A stretch of 64,000 nt of DNA from Bartonella sp. WD16.2 (GTDB lineage: Bacteria > Pseudomonadota > Alphaproteobacteria > Rhizobiales > Rhizobiaceae). Position 1 is the first letter of the stretch. The number at the start of each line of letters is the position of its first letter. Location of the stretch: contig NZ_CP019781.1 in assembly GCF_002022505.1 (NCBI RefSeq), positions 1,635,501 to 1,699,500 on the forward strand, written 5' to 3'. Made by a program: the position numbers and the translations under genes. The notes below the pieces were generated by a model that was not told the origin of the DNA, made no database searches, and saw only the letters and a list, made by a program, of their open reading frames with translations. Shown in pieces: positions 21,578 to 31,464 of the stretch.

Positions 21578-23083
21578 CTACAGTGTATCTGCAAGTATGC
21601 CCATTTCTTGATAAAAGCTTTGTAAATCAGCAAGAGTTGGGTGTGAAAGATTACGGGCAAGATAATCTTGAAGGTAGGGTAAATGTTTAAGGTAAGATGA
21701 TTTTCCATCTTGTTGATGAAGCCGTATAAAAATTCCTAAAATTTTTGAAATCCGTTGAGCACCAGCAAGCGCATAAAGTTTACGCAATTTGTCTTCATTA
21801 AAAGATCGTGGTGCTTGACGACGTGCATTGCAATAAGCATCGAGAATTTTTGCTTCCAATGTTGGTGAAATATAGCAACGTGCATCTTGTGCTAAAGAAA
21901 CAAGATCATAAACTGTTGGACCTTTCAAACCATCCTGAAAATCAATAAGACCAATACGATCAATTCCTTTTTTATGAGCGCGCCAAAGAATGTTAGGCGA
22001 ATGATAATCGCGCATAACAAAGGTATTTTCTCCTTGAGTTAACATGTCAAGATAAGGGTGCCAACAGGTAAAAAAAGCTTTACGTTGTTTTTCATTTAAA
22101 GATTTTTGTTTTTGAAAAGGTATATACCAGTCCAGCAGTAAAGAAAGCTCTGCTTGCATAGTTTGGTAATCATAATAGGGAATTTGAAGCAAAAATGTCG
22201 CAAATTGTTTTTCTGAAGGCCATGACTTTTGGTGGAAAGTTGCCAATAATTCACTACAAGCAAGATAACGTTCTTCTATAGGATTGCCTGTTTGATCTAA
22301 AAGTCCTTCACGCCCTAGATCTTCTAAAATTAAGAAGCCTTTTTCAAAATCTTCAACAAAAATACGAGGAGCAGAAAATCCATTATCCGAAATAAGCCGA
22401 CTTATCCCTACAAATTGACGGATATCCTTTGCAAGATGTGTTATTTCTGAATAAGAGGAATTGACATCATGTGTTGTTTGCATAATTGCTGCATCCATGA
22501 GAACTTCTTGATGGTGACCATCATCTAAAAGTTCATAGGAACGTGCTGAAGCATCACTTGCTAAAAAATAACGATGGACATGACCACGGCCATGAGTTGT
22601 TAGGAAGGAACGAATGGCAAAAGAATGTTGCAGACGCTTGGCAGAATGTGCTGCTGATGCAACAGTGATGTAACGTCCACAATTTTCGTGTTGTAAGGTG
22701 ATAGCAAAGGTAGCAGGCCCTAAAAGATCTGCTCCTTTTTCTGGCCATTCTATCAATAAAACACTTTGTTCACGTGCTTCATGAAGCCCTAATTCGTCAA
22801 TTTCTTCTACCATAGAAAGGCGGTAAAAATCAGCATGGATAACTTCAAACTGTGGAAGCTGATAATCTTGAACAAGAGTAAAAGTAGGACTGGGGACATC
22901 CAATGTGTTATCGTTAGCAAGTGCACGGATAAGTGAGCGGGCAAGTGTTGATTTTCCTGCCCCAAGATTGCCTTGGAGTGTTACAAGGTCGCCTGGTTTT
23001 AAGGCAAGGGCTAAATCTTGCGCAAAAAGTTTAGTTGCTTCTTCATTTTCGAGAAAAAAACTAAAATTCATAAAGAATTCCAT
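21578..23083 (-). CDS. tsaE: TsaE fused to an aminoglycoside-phosphotransferase-like kinase
   Basis: A 501-residue two-domain protein. Residues 1-150 are TsaE, the ATPase of the threonylcarbamoyl-A37 tRNA modification complex, with Walker A GNLGAGKST at 38-46 and SPTFTLVQDY. The second domain, from about residue 165, is an APH/choline-kinase fold with a catalytic loop VMRDYHSPNILW and metal-binding IDFQDG. This kinase is related to AmgK, which phosphorylates anomeric sugars such as N-acetylmuramate in peptidoglycan recycling together with MurU. The fusion is known in Rhizobiales. A second start at codon 5 is possible. With murU missing next door, the sugar kinase half may have lost its usual partner. 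Confidence 0.9.
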   Translation of the reverse strand: MEFFMNFSFFLENEEATKLFAQDLALALKPGDLVTLQGNLGAGKSTLARSLIRALANDNTLDVPSPTFTLVQDYQLPQFEVIHADFYRLSMVEEIDELGLHEAREQSVLLIEWPEKGADLLGPATFAITLQHENCGRYITVASAAHSAKRLQHSFAIRSFLTTHGRGHVHRYFLASDASARSYELLDDGHHQEVLMDAAIMQTTHDVNSSYSEITHLAKDIRQFVGISRLISDNGFSAPRIFVEDFEKGFLILEDLGREGLLDQTGNPIEERYLACSELLATFHQKSWPSEKQFATFLLQIPYYDYQTMQAELSLLLDWYIPFQKQKSLNEKQRKAFFTCWHPYLDMLTQGENTFVMRDYHSPNILWRAHKKGIDRIGLIDFQDGLKGPTVYDLVSLAQDARCYISPTLEAKILDAYCNARRQAPRSFNEDKLRKLYALAGAQRISKILGIFIRLHQQDGKSSYLKHLPYLQDYLARNLSHPTLADLQSFYQEMGILADTL

Positions 23084-23125
23084 GAAATTTATAGAAAAAA
23101 ATTGTTATAATAACTAAAAGTAAGA

Positions 23126-25590
23126 TTAAGAAATTATATCCTCTTTTTGCACTGGAAAAAAGCACTTAACTGTTGTCCCTTGGCCCGTACCGGTTAAAAT
23201 TTTAACATGTCCACCATGGAGTTCAACGAAACTTTTAACAAGAGAGAGGCCAAGACCCGCTCCTGCACGTCCACCATGATGAGGACGAGAAGAAAAACGT
23301 TTGAAAATACGATCCAGAATATCAGTTGGGATATCAGATCCTTCATTATGGACACTGAAAACAATATTGTCTCTTTGTTTATTTGCACAAAATTCAATCG
23401 TGCTTTCTTCCGTTGCAAAATTAACAGCATTACTGAGTATATTAACAAAAATTTGGTGCAAACGTGTTGCATCAGCCAAAATAAAATTTAAAGAAGAAGA
23501 AATCTGTTGTGAAAATGTGATATAGCGCCCATTAAGATGTTCTTCTACTCGGGCAACTGCTTGTGCCATAGCATCGGTAATGTTAACTGGTTTAATGTCC
23601 AATTCCATAATGCCTGCATCAAGAGTCGCAAGGTCAAGAATATCATTAACAATGTTCAAAAGGGCATTTGACTCTGATTGGATATGGCCAAGGTATTCAC
23701 GTTGGCGTTCATTGATAGAGCCAAAAATTTGGTCGCGTAAAATGTCAGAAAATCCAATAATATTGGTAAGAGGTGTACGTAATTCATAAGAAACATGTTG
23801 GACAAATTCATTGCGTAAACGATCAGCACTTTCTAGAGCTTCATTCCTTTCTTGTAGTGCGCGCGCAATATGAACACTATCGGTAACATTAACAAACGTT
23901 AGCATTATTTGTCCGTTAGGCAATGGTACCAATGTATAATCAATAATCGTTCCATTTTTTAAGTCTATGCGACCTGAATATGCATCACGTTTTTCAGCAA
24001 AACCAGTGATGAATTTAGTAAATTGTTCCCATTCTTGTCCTACTGTTAAAGTTGAACAATGGGTTTGTAATTGTGTAATGTGGGTTCCTTCTACTAGTAA
24101 ATTATAAGGTAAAGACCACAATTTTGATAGGGCTGGATTTGATAAACGAAGGCGTCCATCAGTTCCAAAAACCACTACACCTTCGGAAAGTTTATCAAGT
24201 GTTTCACCTTGTATTTTGATTAATGTATTATAACGTCGCTCAAGATCAATTTTTTCAGTAAGATTTTCGTAAAACCAAGTAACACCTCCTTGTGGATGAG
24301 GGCTAGCAATAACGCGTACTGTACGTCCATCGGGAAGATTCCAAATTTGTTGGTCCGATTCTATTTGCTGGTAAGCTTTAAAAAGCTCTTCTTTCCATGC
24401 ACGCCAATCAGGATGTTCACCAAGCAGTCCTTTTTCACGCAACTGTTCAAGAAGCAATGAATGACTTGGTTCACTTTCTAAAAAAGAATTTTCCAGCGGC
24501 CATAAAACTTTAAAGGCATGATTGCAGAATTTTAACTTTTGATGAGTATCAAAAATTGCCACAGCTGTTGAAATTTGGTCGAGTGTTTCACAATGGTTTT
24601 GAAGAATTCGTCTCATTTCTTTGGTAAGATTTTCATATGCACTATCATCACGGGCGAAAGCTGCCATCCCTTCTGCTGTTGTGACACGGGTGAGGTGAAA
24701 GTGGTGCCGTTCTCCATCAATAACTGTATGAACGTGTTCTTGAAAAACTGTTTCTGCTTCATCTGTTTTACGCTGTGTGGTTTCATTGAAAAGGTCAGTT
24801 ATATGATTGCTGCTTTCTTGAAAGCTTGTTATTTCTCGAAAAGCGCGATTAATAAAACAGATTTTCCCTTCACAATCTTGGATCCACACCGGTTCTTGAA
24901 TATGATCAAGAAGGTTACGTTGTAGGTTCAGTTCTTTAAGTAATTCGGCGATATTTTCCTGTAAACGAATGTTTTCACTTTGCTGAGGTGAAATATCTTG
25001 AAAACGCGCAATAGCCGCTGTTCCTGCGATGACACCTGTAACTTGCAACAATGTTTTATTTGTCGTAGTAATAGAAAGTTCAAAGGGACAACCATTACAG
25101 CGCAATTGAATCAGTGCTTGATCAAGTTGTCTTAGAGATGATTCTTCAAGCCAACGCCCAAAACATTGAAAATTTTTCTGGTTAATTTCCATTTTTTGTA
25201 ATGCAGAAATATTACCAACTATATGCGGTAAGGCTGTTGGATTTTCCCAAATCAGAAGGCACTGCCCTGTTTCTTCAAAAAGCCACTCATAATATTTAAG
25301 CTTTTCAAAAAAATCTGCCTGAATCATTTTCAACGGTTTCCATGAAGCTCTTTTTATAGCCATAATAACCGCTATACATATGAGTGGTGAGGTACAAGAA
25401 ATACCCCCAAAAAGTGCTAAAATAAGCCATGAACTATCTGGCCAAGTGAAGGTAGAAAGAGAGGGGAATGCTAACGATTGAGCAACAGCTGGTAATGGAG
25501 AAAAAAGAATAAGAAGCAAAAAATACAGGTATAAATTTGAATGATTTTTTGAGTTTTTTCTTTGGAGGTATAGTCACCAAAGTTGTGCAC
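23126..25590 (-). CDS. PAS-domain sensor histidine kinase, N terminus frameshifted
   Basis: A membrane histidine kinase with an N-terminal signal-like segment (YFLLLILFSPLPAVAQS), a transmembrane helix (SWLILALFGGISCTSPLICIAVIMAI), several PAS-like domains, then the H-box HVSYELRTPLTNIIGFSD, an N-box and the G-box GGRAGAGLGLSL. The undisturbed frame starts only at a TTG (25519) with no ribosome site. One base added to the T run at 25545-25550 connects it to a GTG at 25590 that has AAGGAG at 25598-25603, seven bases upstream, giving 821 residues. That strongly suggests the true start is 25590. Rhizobial orthologues lie between ahcY and tsaE; an ahcY remnant does lie directly upstream. The signal and partner regulator are unknown. 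Confidence 0.85.
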
Positions 25591-25622
25591 GATGCATCTC
25601 CTTTTTTAACCAGGGAAATGTT

Positions 25623-25990
25623 CTAATAAAGGTGATGGTTTGGGTTATAAGGTTTTTGTAGGCAACTCCAATATAGATAACTTATATCTTCCGATAGAAC
25701 ATTTGATTTTATTTCTAACCGATGAAGATAAAGGTATACAACTTTTTCATTATAATATTTAGGTAAAACGGTTACTTTATTTTATAGTTTTCTATACAAG
25801 AAACATATGCCTCACTTAAAAGTTAGTTAGAAGAAAATTTTTTACGGCAAATCATTAGATTGAATATTTCCATTGTTGACAAAAAATACCAAATTTTTTG
25901 CTAGCTATAAACAGCAAGTTAGATATCCTATGATAACATAGCTATCATTTTTGTTTCTTTAAAATTATTTTGTTCAAAGTGATTAAAGAA
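25623..25990 (-). pseudogene. ahcY: remnant of adenosylhomocysteinase, C-terminal part
   Basis: Upstream of the histidine kinase, the minus strand reads as worn AhcY. VTVLPKYYNEKVVYLYLHRL corresponds to VYVLPKHLDEKVARLHLxKL, SNVLSEDISY to LTTLSEEQAAY, and YIGVA followed after a one-base loss by PYNPNHHLY-TAG to YIGVPVEGPYKPDHYRY at the AhcY C terminus, with the stop at 25623-25625. Further upstream, FLLTNF and a NHFEQNN segment fit the SASFTNQ and GHFDNEI regions. Stops and frame changes interrupt it. AhcY hydrolyses S-adenosylhomocysteine; loss would require another route, such as a nucleosidase, or a copy elsewhere. Position matches the ahcY-kinase-tsaE order of Rhizobiales. Confidence 0.78.
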
Positions 25991-26316
25991 GATTAAAAAA
26001 TGCACGCATATATAAAGATTTCTTTATATATTTATATAAAAAATCTTTTTTAAATTTTCATGAGCCTGTGCTTATAGGCAATATATTGATATGTTGAATG
26101 ATGATACCCGCAACAGGCAATAAAAAATATCGTAAATTCTATTGATAAAATAAAACATTCATAGTCTACGGTGGTTTTAATATTGTAAAGAGAGGCCAAA
26201 GAATTTATTTATGAAATTATATTCTCTGAAAAATGCCATATAAATATAAATTTGAGCAGCAGTATATCTATTTTTAAGTGTAAGCATTAATCCAATTTAA
26301 GCACAAAAAAATGGCA
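25991..26316. other. gap with no recognisable gene
   Basis: This stretch lies upstream of the ahcY remnant and downstream of the NDUFA9-like gene on the minus strand. It probably contained the N-terminal two thirds of ahcY, but nothing convincing can be read. An inverted repeat AAAGATTT (26014-26021) / AAATCTTT (26041-26048) is present in very AT-rich sequence. Confidence 0.4.
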
Positions 26317-27318
26317 TTAAGCTGATAAACCTTTAGAAAACTGCCCTTGAGGACGAAACCGCCATAGATAACTGGGTAAAATAGCGCTCATTGTTTTAGG
26401 AGTAATTCCGACTCCTTCTAAAGTCTGTCCATTTTTAATAGCCTCTTGAGAGACAATATTGTTTATTTGTAGAAAGCGTATTTGATCAGCAGTCATAAGT
26501 TCTGGCAATAAGGGTATTTTACCGATATTTCCTAAAATATTTCCAATAAAAAGACCAGTAGAAAGAGGCATAGATAAAATTATTTTCTTGCGGTGAATGA
26601 TTTTTAGTACATTTTCAACGATGTTCTGAAATGTCATAACTAAAGGTCCACCAAGATCATAACTTTTTCCAGAAGCAACCTTTCCTTCCAAAGCGCGTGT
26701 AACAAATTCAGCGATATCACCAACATAAACAGGTTGAAATTTGCTTTGTCCACCACCAAAAAGTGGTACAATAGGCGAAAAGCGAGATAAATTTGCTAAG
26801 GTATTAAAAAAACAATCTTCCGGCCCAAAAATAACCGATGGGCGCATAATAATTGCTTGAGGATGGCTATCACGCACAATTTGTTCACTTGTAAATTTAG
26901 CATGAGCATAAGAACATGAGGTGTTTTCATCATTGGCGATGAGTGTGGACATATGAATGAGTGGAATATTCGCTTGAGCTGATAATTCTGCAACATTTTT
27001 TGCGCCATCAATTTGTGCATTTTGAAAATTCGACTGGCTTGCTTGTGTTAAGCTTCCGGGAAGAAAAATTGCACCGTCTGCTCCTAGCAATGCACGGGCA
27101 ACACAAGCACGGTTTTTAACATCAGCTGCAAGCATTTGGATTTGGCCCACTTCGCCGACCTGTAACATATAGTAAGCTTTTTGCGGATAACGAACAGCAA
27201 TACGAACGCGATACCCCTGTTTAGTTAAAGTTTCAACGATATGTCGTCCTACAAAACCTGATCCACCGAAAACAGTGATAAGTTTAGGATGTTGATAAAG
27301 AGTGCAATCAAGTTTCAT
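26317..27318 (-). CDS. complex I NDUFA9 subunit family protein (atypical SDR)
   Basis: A 333-residue NAD(P)-binding protein of the atypical short-chain dehydrogenase class. The nucleotide motif is TVFGGSGFVGRHIVETL near residues 15-31; later the family has RPSVIFGPEDCFFN and YDLGGP. In mitochondria and alphaproteobacteria this family (NDUFA9) is an accessory subunit of NADH:ubiquinone oxidoreductase; elsewhere it acts as an epimerase or reductase. It stands alone on the minus strand, upstream of the ahcY remnant and downstream of folC with only 42 bases between, so it may be in the accD-folC transcript. Confidence 0.87.
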   Translation of the reverse strand: MKLDCTLYQHPKLITVFGGSGFVGRHIVETLTKQGYRVRIAVRYPQKAYYMLQVGEVGQIQMLAADVKNRACVARALLGADGAIFLPGSLTQASQSNFQNAQIDGAKNVAELSAQANIPLIHMSTLIANDENTSCSYAHAKFTSEQIVRDSHPQAIIMRPSVIFGPEDCFFNTLANLSRFSPIVPLFGGGQSKFQPVYVGDIAEFVTRALEGKVASGKSYDLGGPLVMTFQNIVENVLKIIHRKKIILSMPLSTGLFIGNILGNIGKIPLLPELMTADQIRFLQINNIVSQEAIKNGQTLEGVGITPKTMSAILPSYLWRFRPQGQFSKGLSA

Positions 27319-27360
27319 AATAAAAAATTCTATTCATTAAAGCTCTATGAAGGAAAATTT

Positions 27361-28668
27361 TTAGCATGGCGGTGTTTCATTGTCACGTAAAATATCACCT
27401 GCAAAATAGAGAGAGCCACCAATAAAGATAATTGCATCTTTATGTTCTAAACTAATTTTGTGAAAAACAGCTTGTAGATTAGCTTGTGGGCTAGCAATAA
27501 GTCCTACTTTTTGAGCTGATTGGGCTAAAATTATAGGACAGACGCTTGCATTATTGGAATTTAGTGGGATCGTATAAACTTTATCTACGATATTGGATAA
27601 AGGGCGAAAATAACCAATAGTGTCTTTAGTTTTAAGCATACTGGCAATCATAATAATAGGACGGTTTGATTTTTTTTTCCATTGTTTAAGTTGCGCTGCA
27701 ACAACCTTTCCAGCAGCAGGATTATGGCCACCATCTAGCCATAAATCAGTACTCAGAGGAAGTTGATCAACTAATCGTCCATGGGTGAGATGTTGCATTC
27801 GTGCTGGCCAGTAAAGATTGCGTAAAGCTTTGCTTATTGTTTGTTCTGAAAGTTGAAATCCTGCTTGATAGATTGCTTCGATAGAAGCACCAGCATTAGC
27901 AATTTGATGAGCACCGATAAGATTGGGAAGTGGTAGATCCATTAAACCTTGATTATTTTGAAATACCATACGTCCATATTCTTCATAACTTTGATAATCC
28001 TGATTAAAAATAAAATAAGGTGCTTTATTTTTTTCAGCAAGGGTACTTAAAATAGAATGAGTTATATCATAATTTTGCTTGCCAATGACCACAGGAACAG
28101 TCTGTTTAATAATCCTCCCCTTTTCAAAAGCGATTTTTTCAATAGTGTTACCAAGAAAGGTTTCATGATCATAGTCAATGGGCATAATAAGGGATACAGC
28201 TGGTTTTTTAATTACATTGGTAGCGTCAAAACGCCCTCCTAATCCAACTTCTACAATTATTGCATCGGCAGGATTTGTGCTAAACAACATAAAAGCAACT
28301 GCTGTAAGAATTTCAAAAATAGTGATTGGTTCGTTACGGTTCACTTCTATAATTTGATGAATTGTTTTGACTAGTTGGTCATCTGTGACAAATTGACCGC
28401 TTAGTCGCCAGCGTTCATTCCAATGCACTAAATGAGGAGAGCTGTATACATGGACATGGTAGCCTGCACTTTCCAACAAAGCTCGACAAATAGCTGCAGC
28501 AGACCCTTTACCATTTGTTCCGGCAATGTGAATAGTGGGTGCAAGCTTTAAATGTGGGTTGCCAAGACACTCTAAAAGACGAAAAATACGTTCTAAAGAA
28601 GGAGCAATTTTTTTTGGATAGCTTTCCAGTAAATCATCAATCACTTTTTGTGTGCGGCTTTTTTTCAT
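27361..28668 (-). CDS. folC: bifunctional folylpolyglutamate synthase / dihydrofolate synthase
   Basis: A 435-residue Mur-ligase-family enzyme that adds glutamate to dihydropteroate and then to folates. P-loop GTNGKGS at residues 50-56, the SSPHLVHWNER folate-binding segment, and DGGHNPAAG in the C-terminal domain. It begins three bases after accD ends, on the same strand, as in other Rhizobiales where trpFBA-accD-folC is a common order. Full length, no damage seen. Confidence 0.95.
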   Translation of the reverse strand: MKKSRTQKVIDDLLESYPKKIAPSLERIFRLLECLGNPHLKLAPTIHIAGTNGKGSAAAICRALLESAGYHVHVYSSPHLVHWNERWRLSGQFVTDDQLVKTIHQIIEVNRNEPITIFEILTAVAFMLFSTNPADAIIVEVGLGGRFDATNVIKKPAVSLIMPIDYDHETFLGNTIEKIAFEKGRIIKQTVPVVIGKQNYDITHSILSTLAEKNKAPYFIFNQDYQSYEEYGRMVFQNNQGLMDLPLPNLIGAHQIANAGASIEAIYQAGFQLSEQTISKALRNLYWPARMQHLTHGRLVDQLPLSTDLWLDGGHNPAAGKVVAAQLKQWKKKSNRPIIMIASMLKTKDTIGYFRPLSNIVDKVYTIPLNSNNASVCPIILAQSAQKVGLIASPQANLQAVFHKISLEHKDAIIFIGGSLYFAGDILRDNETPPC

Positions 28669-28671
28669 AAT

Positions 28672-29592
28672 TTAAGCAGCATTTGTTTCAGAAAATACTG
28701 TTTGAGGATCTTGAGATGGTGGGTAAGAAGGTTTTTGAGGTACAGAGTGTTTCATCATCAAACGTAAAAGCCGCGCAATAGTAGTTTTCATTTCCAAGCG
28801 CGATACAACCATATCAATCATACCATGATTAAGTAGATATTCACTACTTTGGAAACCTTCTGGCAAAGTTTCGCGAATGGTTTGTTGAATAACACGTGGC
28901 CCCGCAAAACCAATCATAGCTCCAGGTTCGGCAATGTGGATATCTCCTAACATAGCATAAGAAGCAGTTACACCACCAGTGGTAGGGTTGGTGAGAACCA
29001 CAATATAGGGAAGTTTTGCTTCTTTCATCATTTCAATTGCTACTGTTGTGCGGGGCATTTGCATTAGTGACAATATTCCTTCTTGCATTCGTGCTCCACC
29101 AGAAGCAACAAAAAGAACCAAAGGACATTTATCTTCAATGGCGGTGTGAAAAGCTTTGATAATAGCTTCCCCTGAAGCCATGCCAAGTGATCCACCCATA
29201 AAGGCAAAGTCTTGAACGGTGGCAATAATTGGTAAGCCTTCAATAGTTCCTCGTGCATTTAAAATATTATCATCAACACCAAGCTTGGAGCGATATTCTT
29301 TTAACCGATCAGTATAGCGTTTTGTATCGCGAAATTTTAATGGGTCTGTGACAACTTTTGGATTTTCAAGTAATGTATAAACACCATCATCAAAAAAATG
29401 CATGAGACGATTTTTGGCACTAATGCGCATGTGATGACCGGAAGAAGGACTCACATATTGATTAGCTTCTAAATCTTTATGAAATACCATTTCACCATTA
29501 GTAGGATCTTTGATCCATAGATTATCTGGAATTTCGCGACGACCTAATATAGAATTAATTTTAGGACGAACATAATTTGTAATCCAATTCAT
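28672..29592 (-). CDS. accD: acetyl-CoA carboxylase carboxyltransferase subunit beta
   Basis: A 306-residue beta subunit of the carboxyltransferase that makes malonyl-CoA for fatty acid synthesis. The crotonase-like core is intact ([41 protein letters not shown]). The N-terminal zinc ribbon of the E. coli enzyme is present in outline but lacks all four cysteines: the first pair reads KDPTNGE and the second VSPSSGHH. Rhizobial AccD proteins are known to be degenerate here, so function is not in doubt. The ribosome site AGGGAGA precedes the ATG. Upstream lies a trpA remnant, as expected from trpA-accD gene order. Confidence 0.95.
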   Translation of the reverse strand: MNWITNYVRPKINSILGRREIPDNLWIKDPTNGEMVFHKDLEANQYVSPSSGHHMRISAKNRLMHFFDDGVYTLLENPKVVTDPLKFRDTKRYTDRLKEYRSKLGVDDNILNARGTIEGLPIIATVQDFAFMGGSLGMASGEAIIKAFHTAIEDKCPLVLFVASGGARMQEGILSLMQMPRTTVAIEMMKEAKLPYIVVLTNPTTGGVTASYAMLGDIHIAEPGAMIGFAGPRVIQQTIRETLPEGFQSSEYLLNHGMIDMVVSRLEMKTTIARLLRLMMKHSVPQKPSYPPSQDPQTVFSETNAA

Positions 29593-29734
29593 TTGGTAAT
29601 CTCCCTTTAGATGTTATACACTTTATGTGGCTTAAGGGCATATTGGGATTGAATAGTCGGATTCTTTTGACTGATTAATCAACTATTTGTTTTATTTTTA
29701 CCAGTGTTGGCTTTCAATATATCATTTTAGCTTC

Positions 29735-30360
29735 CCTTGTTTATTTAATAAAGCAACAATGGCATGAGTTGAGAGTATTTCCTTTAATAAATCTATTAAC
29801 AATTTTAGCAATATAGTTTGCTTGTTTATTTATTTGAATATTAAATCCTATTGTAATAAGTAAGGATGTATTGTTTTATCACTTTAACTATAAAGTCACT
29901 CTGGTAATCGAAGATATTTCCTTTAATATTTGATTAGTGACATTTACTGCAAAAATATAATAGACAAAATTTAAACTATTTTGCAAAATTTTGATATCTG
30001 TTTGTTACTGGCTGTTGAGATATTAATAGCTAAAATAAAAGTTCATTATTCATTTTAGCAGGCAAATTTTTTCATCTATTTTTTGTGATAAGTCAACAAT
30101 AATTAAATTATCAACCGAATAATGTAAATTTTCAACCAAAAGAACTTTAATACTATAGCATTATAATAACTTATAAATAATGAGAGCAAAAATTTATATG
30201 GGAAAATACTGTCCATAAAAATGAATTTTTTAAAAATCTGCTTCAATTTATGAATACATGATGGGGTGATTTTATAAATATATGGCTTTAAAAGCGGCAT
30301 GATAATCTCAATTACAAGTATTACTAACTTAAGTAGTGCCTTTATAAGAAAAATAAAACC
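29735..30360 (-). pseudogene. trpA: remnant of tryptophan synthase alpha chain, most of its length
   Basis: Successive minus-strand blocks follow TrpA in order. At about 30300-30345, KALLKLVILVIEIIMPLL fits KALPEAGADIIELGMPFSD. Near 30150, FISYYNAI fits LMGYYNPI. At 30060-30115, VDNLIIVDLSQKIDEKIC fits VDGLIVVDLPPExDEELC. Near 29970, ILQNSLNFVYYIFAVNVTN fits VLxNTSGFVYYVSxTGVTG. At 29800-29850, GFNIQINKQANYIAKI fits GFGIKTPEQARAIAxH. Stops and frameshifts are frequent, so it is dead. Its place directly upstream of accD is the Rhizobiales position. No trpB trace was seen between it and the EI24-type gene. The open frame at 30103-30300 is a fragment of this remnant, not a gene. Confidence 0.82.
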
Positions 30361-30525
30361 AATAGAATAAATACGTTTTATTAATAAAATTAATTATTTC
30401 AATAGATTATCATATTTTAAATATGTAATTTTGTATTTTTTAGTATCGTCAGATTATATTAAATATAAAATTAATTCTGGAATGAAATGCTTCTTTCGTA
30501 GGTCGATTATTTAGTTGAGTGTAAA

Positions 30526-31245
30526 TTATTTTAATGTAATAAGTGTAGAGTGATTATGGGGGAGCATTTTATATAAATATGTCATAAAGGCAGCCGCAAA
30601 AAGTGGTGTTACTAAATTAACAATGGGAATAGAAACGAAAAACGCAATCACTAAACCAGCCCAGAATACTGTCATATGATGGATGCGTAAGAAATTATGG
30701 GCTTCTTTCTGGGATTGAAAACGGTAAGCAGAGAGCAAAAAATATTCACGACCTAACATATAGCCATTAATAACATAAAAAGCGATCAAATTAACACCTG
30801 GTATGAAAAATAAAATAAAGGCAATTGCGTTACCTAAAAGGCTTATGACAGCAAATTTTAAAGAGAGAATAAGCGAAGACGTAAACGACATAGTTTGTCC
30901 AACAGGTTCATTGGGATAATCTTCTTTTTCAATAATTTCAGCGGCGGCATCAACGAAAAAACTGCCAATTATAGCAGTAGTTGGAGCAATTAGAAAGGGC
31001 GCCAAGAAAGCTAGACCAAAGTTAAAAATGATTAATGTGCTAAGTTTTAATAATCCTATCCAATCTGTTAATATGGGAAAAAAATGCGTAATCCAAAGCC
31101 AAAGATAAGGCATAAAAAGCTTGTGTATGAATAGCCATATAATGATGAAAACAACACAAGTAAGTCCCAAAATTTTCAACATCATGGTGCAATATTGCAG
31201 GGTAAAAAGGCGTTTTAGAGCCAGATAGATAGCAGTAAAAATCAT
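30526..31245 (-). CDS. EI24/CysZ-like integral membrane protein
   Basis: A 239-residue protein with several long hydrophobic segments and the conserved central acidic loop PNEPVGQTMSFTSSLILSLKF of the EI24 (CysZ-like) family. CysZ imports sulfate in enterobacteria; the wider EI24 family has no agreed function, so no substrate is assigned. It stands alone, with noncoding sequence on both sides, downstream of coaBC on the same strand with a 219-base gap. Confidence 0.8.
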   Translation of the reverse strand: MIFTAIYLALKRLFTLQYCTMMLKILGLTCVVFIIIWLFIHKLFMPYLWLWITHFFPILTDWIGLLKLSTLIIFNFGLAFLAPFLIAPTTAIIGSFFVDAAAEIIEKEDYPNEPVGQTMSFTSSLILSLKFAVISLLGNAIAFILFFIPGVNLIAFYVINGYMLGREYFLLSAYRFQSQKEAHNFLRIHHMTVFWAGLVIAFFVSIPIVNLVTPLFAAAFMTYLYKMLPHNHSTLITLK

Positions 31246-31464
31246 AAACGATAGATAAGAAGAAAAGAATAGAAAACAAGAGATAGATTAAATAGCATCA
31301 TGCCCATATTAATAATGTTTTATATAAGATCTGTTTTGTAAATCATATAGTTTTGCGTAAATTGGTATTAATTAAAGTTTATCTCTTATTTTATGTTGTG
31401 TTTTTAAAGCGTCATTAACTTTTAAAAATTTTTATTTTATTGAAACAATAAGCTCTTTCTTCTT

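Noticed and set aside
21327-21611. 94-codon plus-strand frame between addB and tsaE
   Set aside because: No ribosome site or family; overlaps the end of the tsaE fusion gene on the opposite strand.
30103-30300. 65-codon minus-strand frame upstream of accD
   Set aside because: It is a fragment of the trpA remnant (contains FISYYNAI); not a separate gene.
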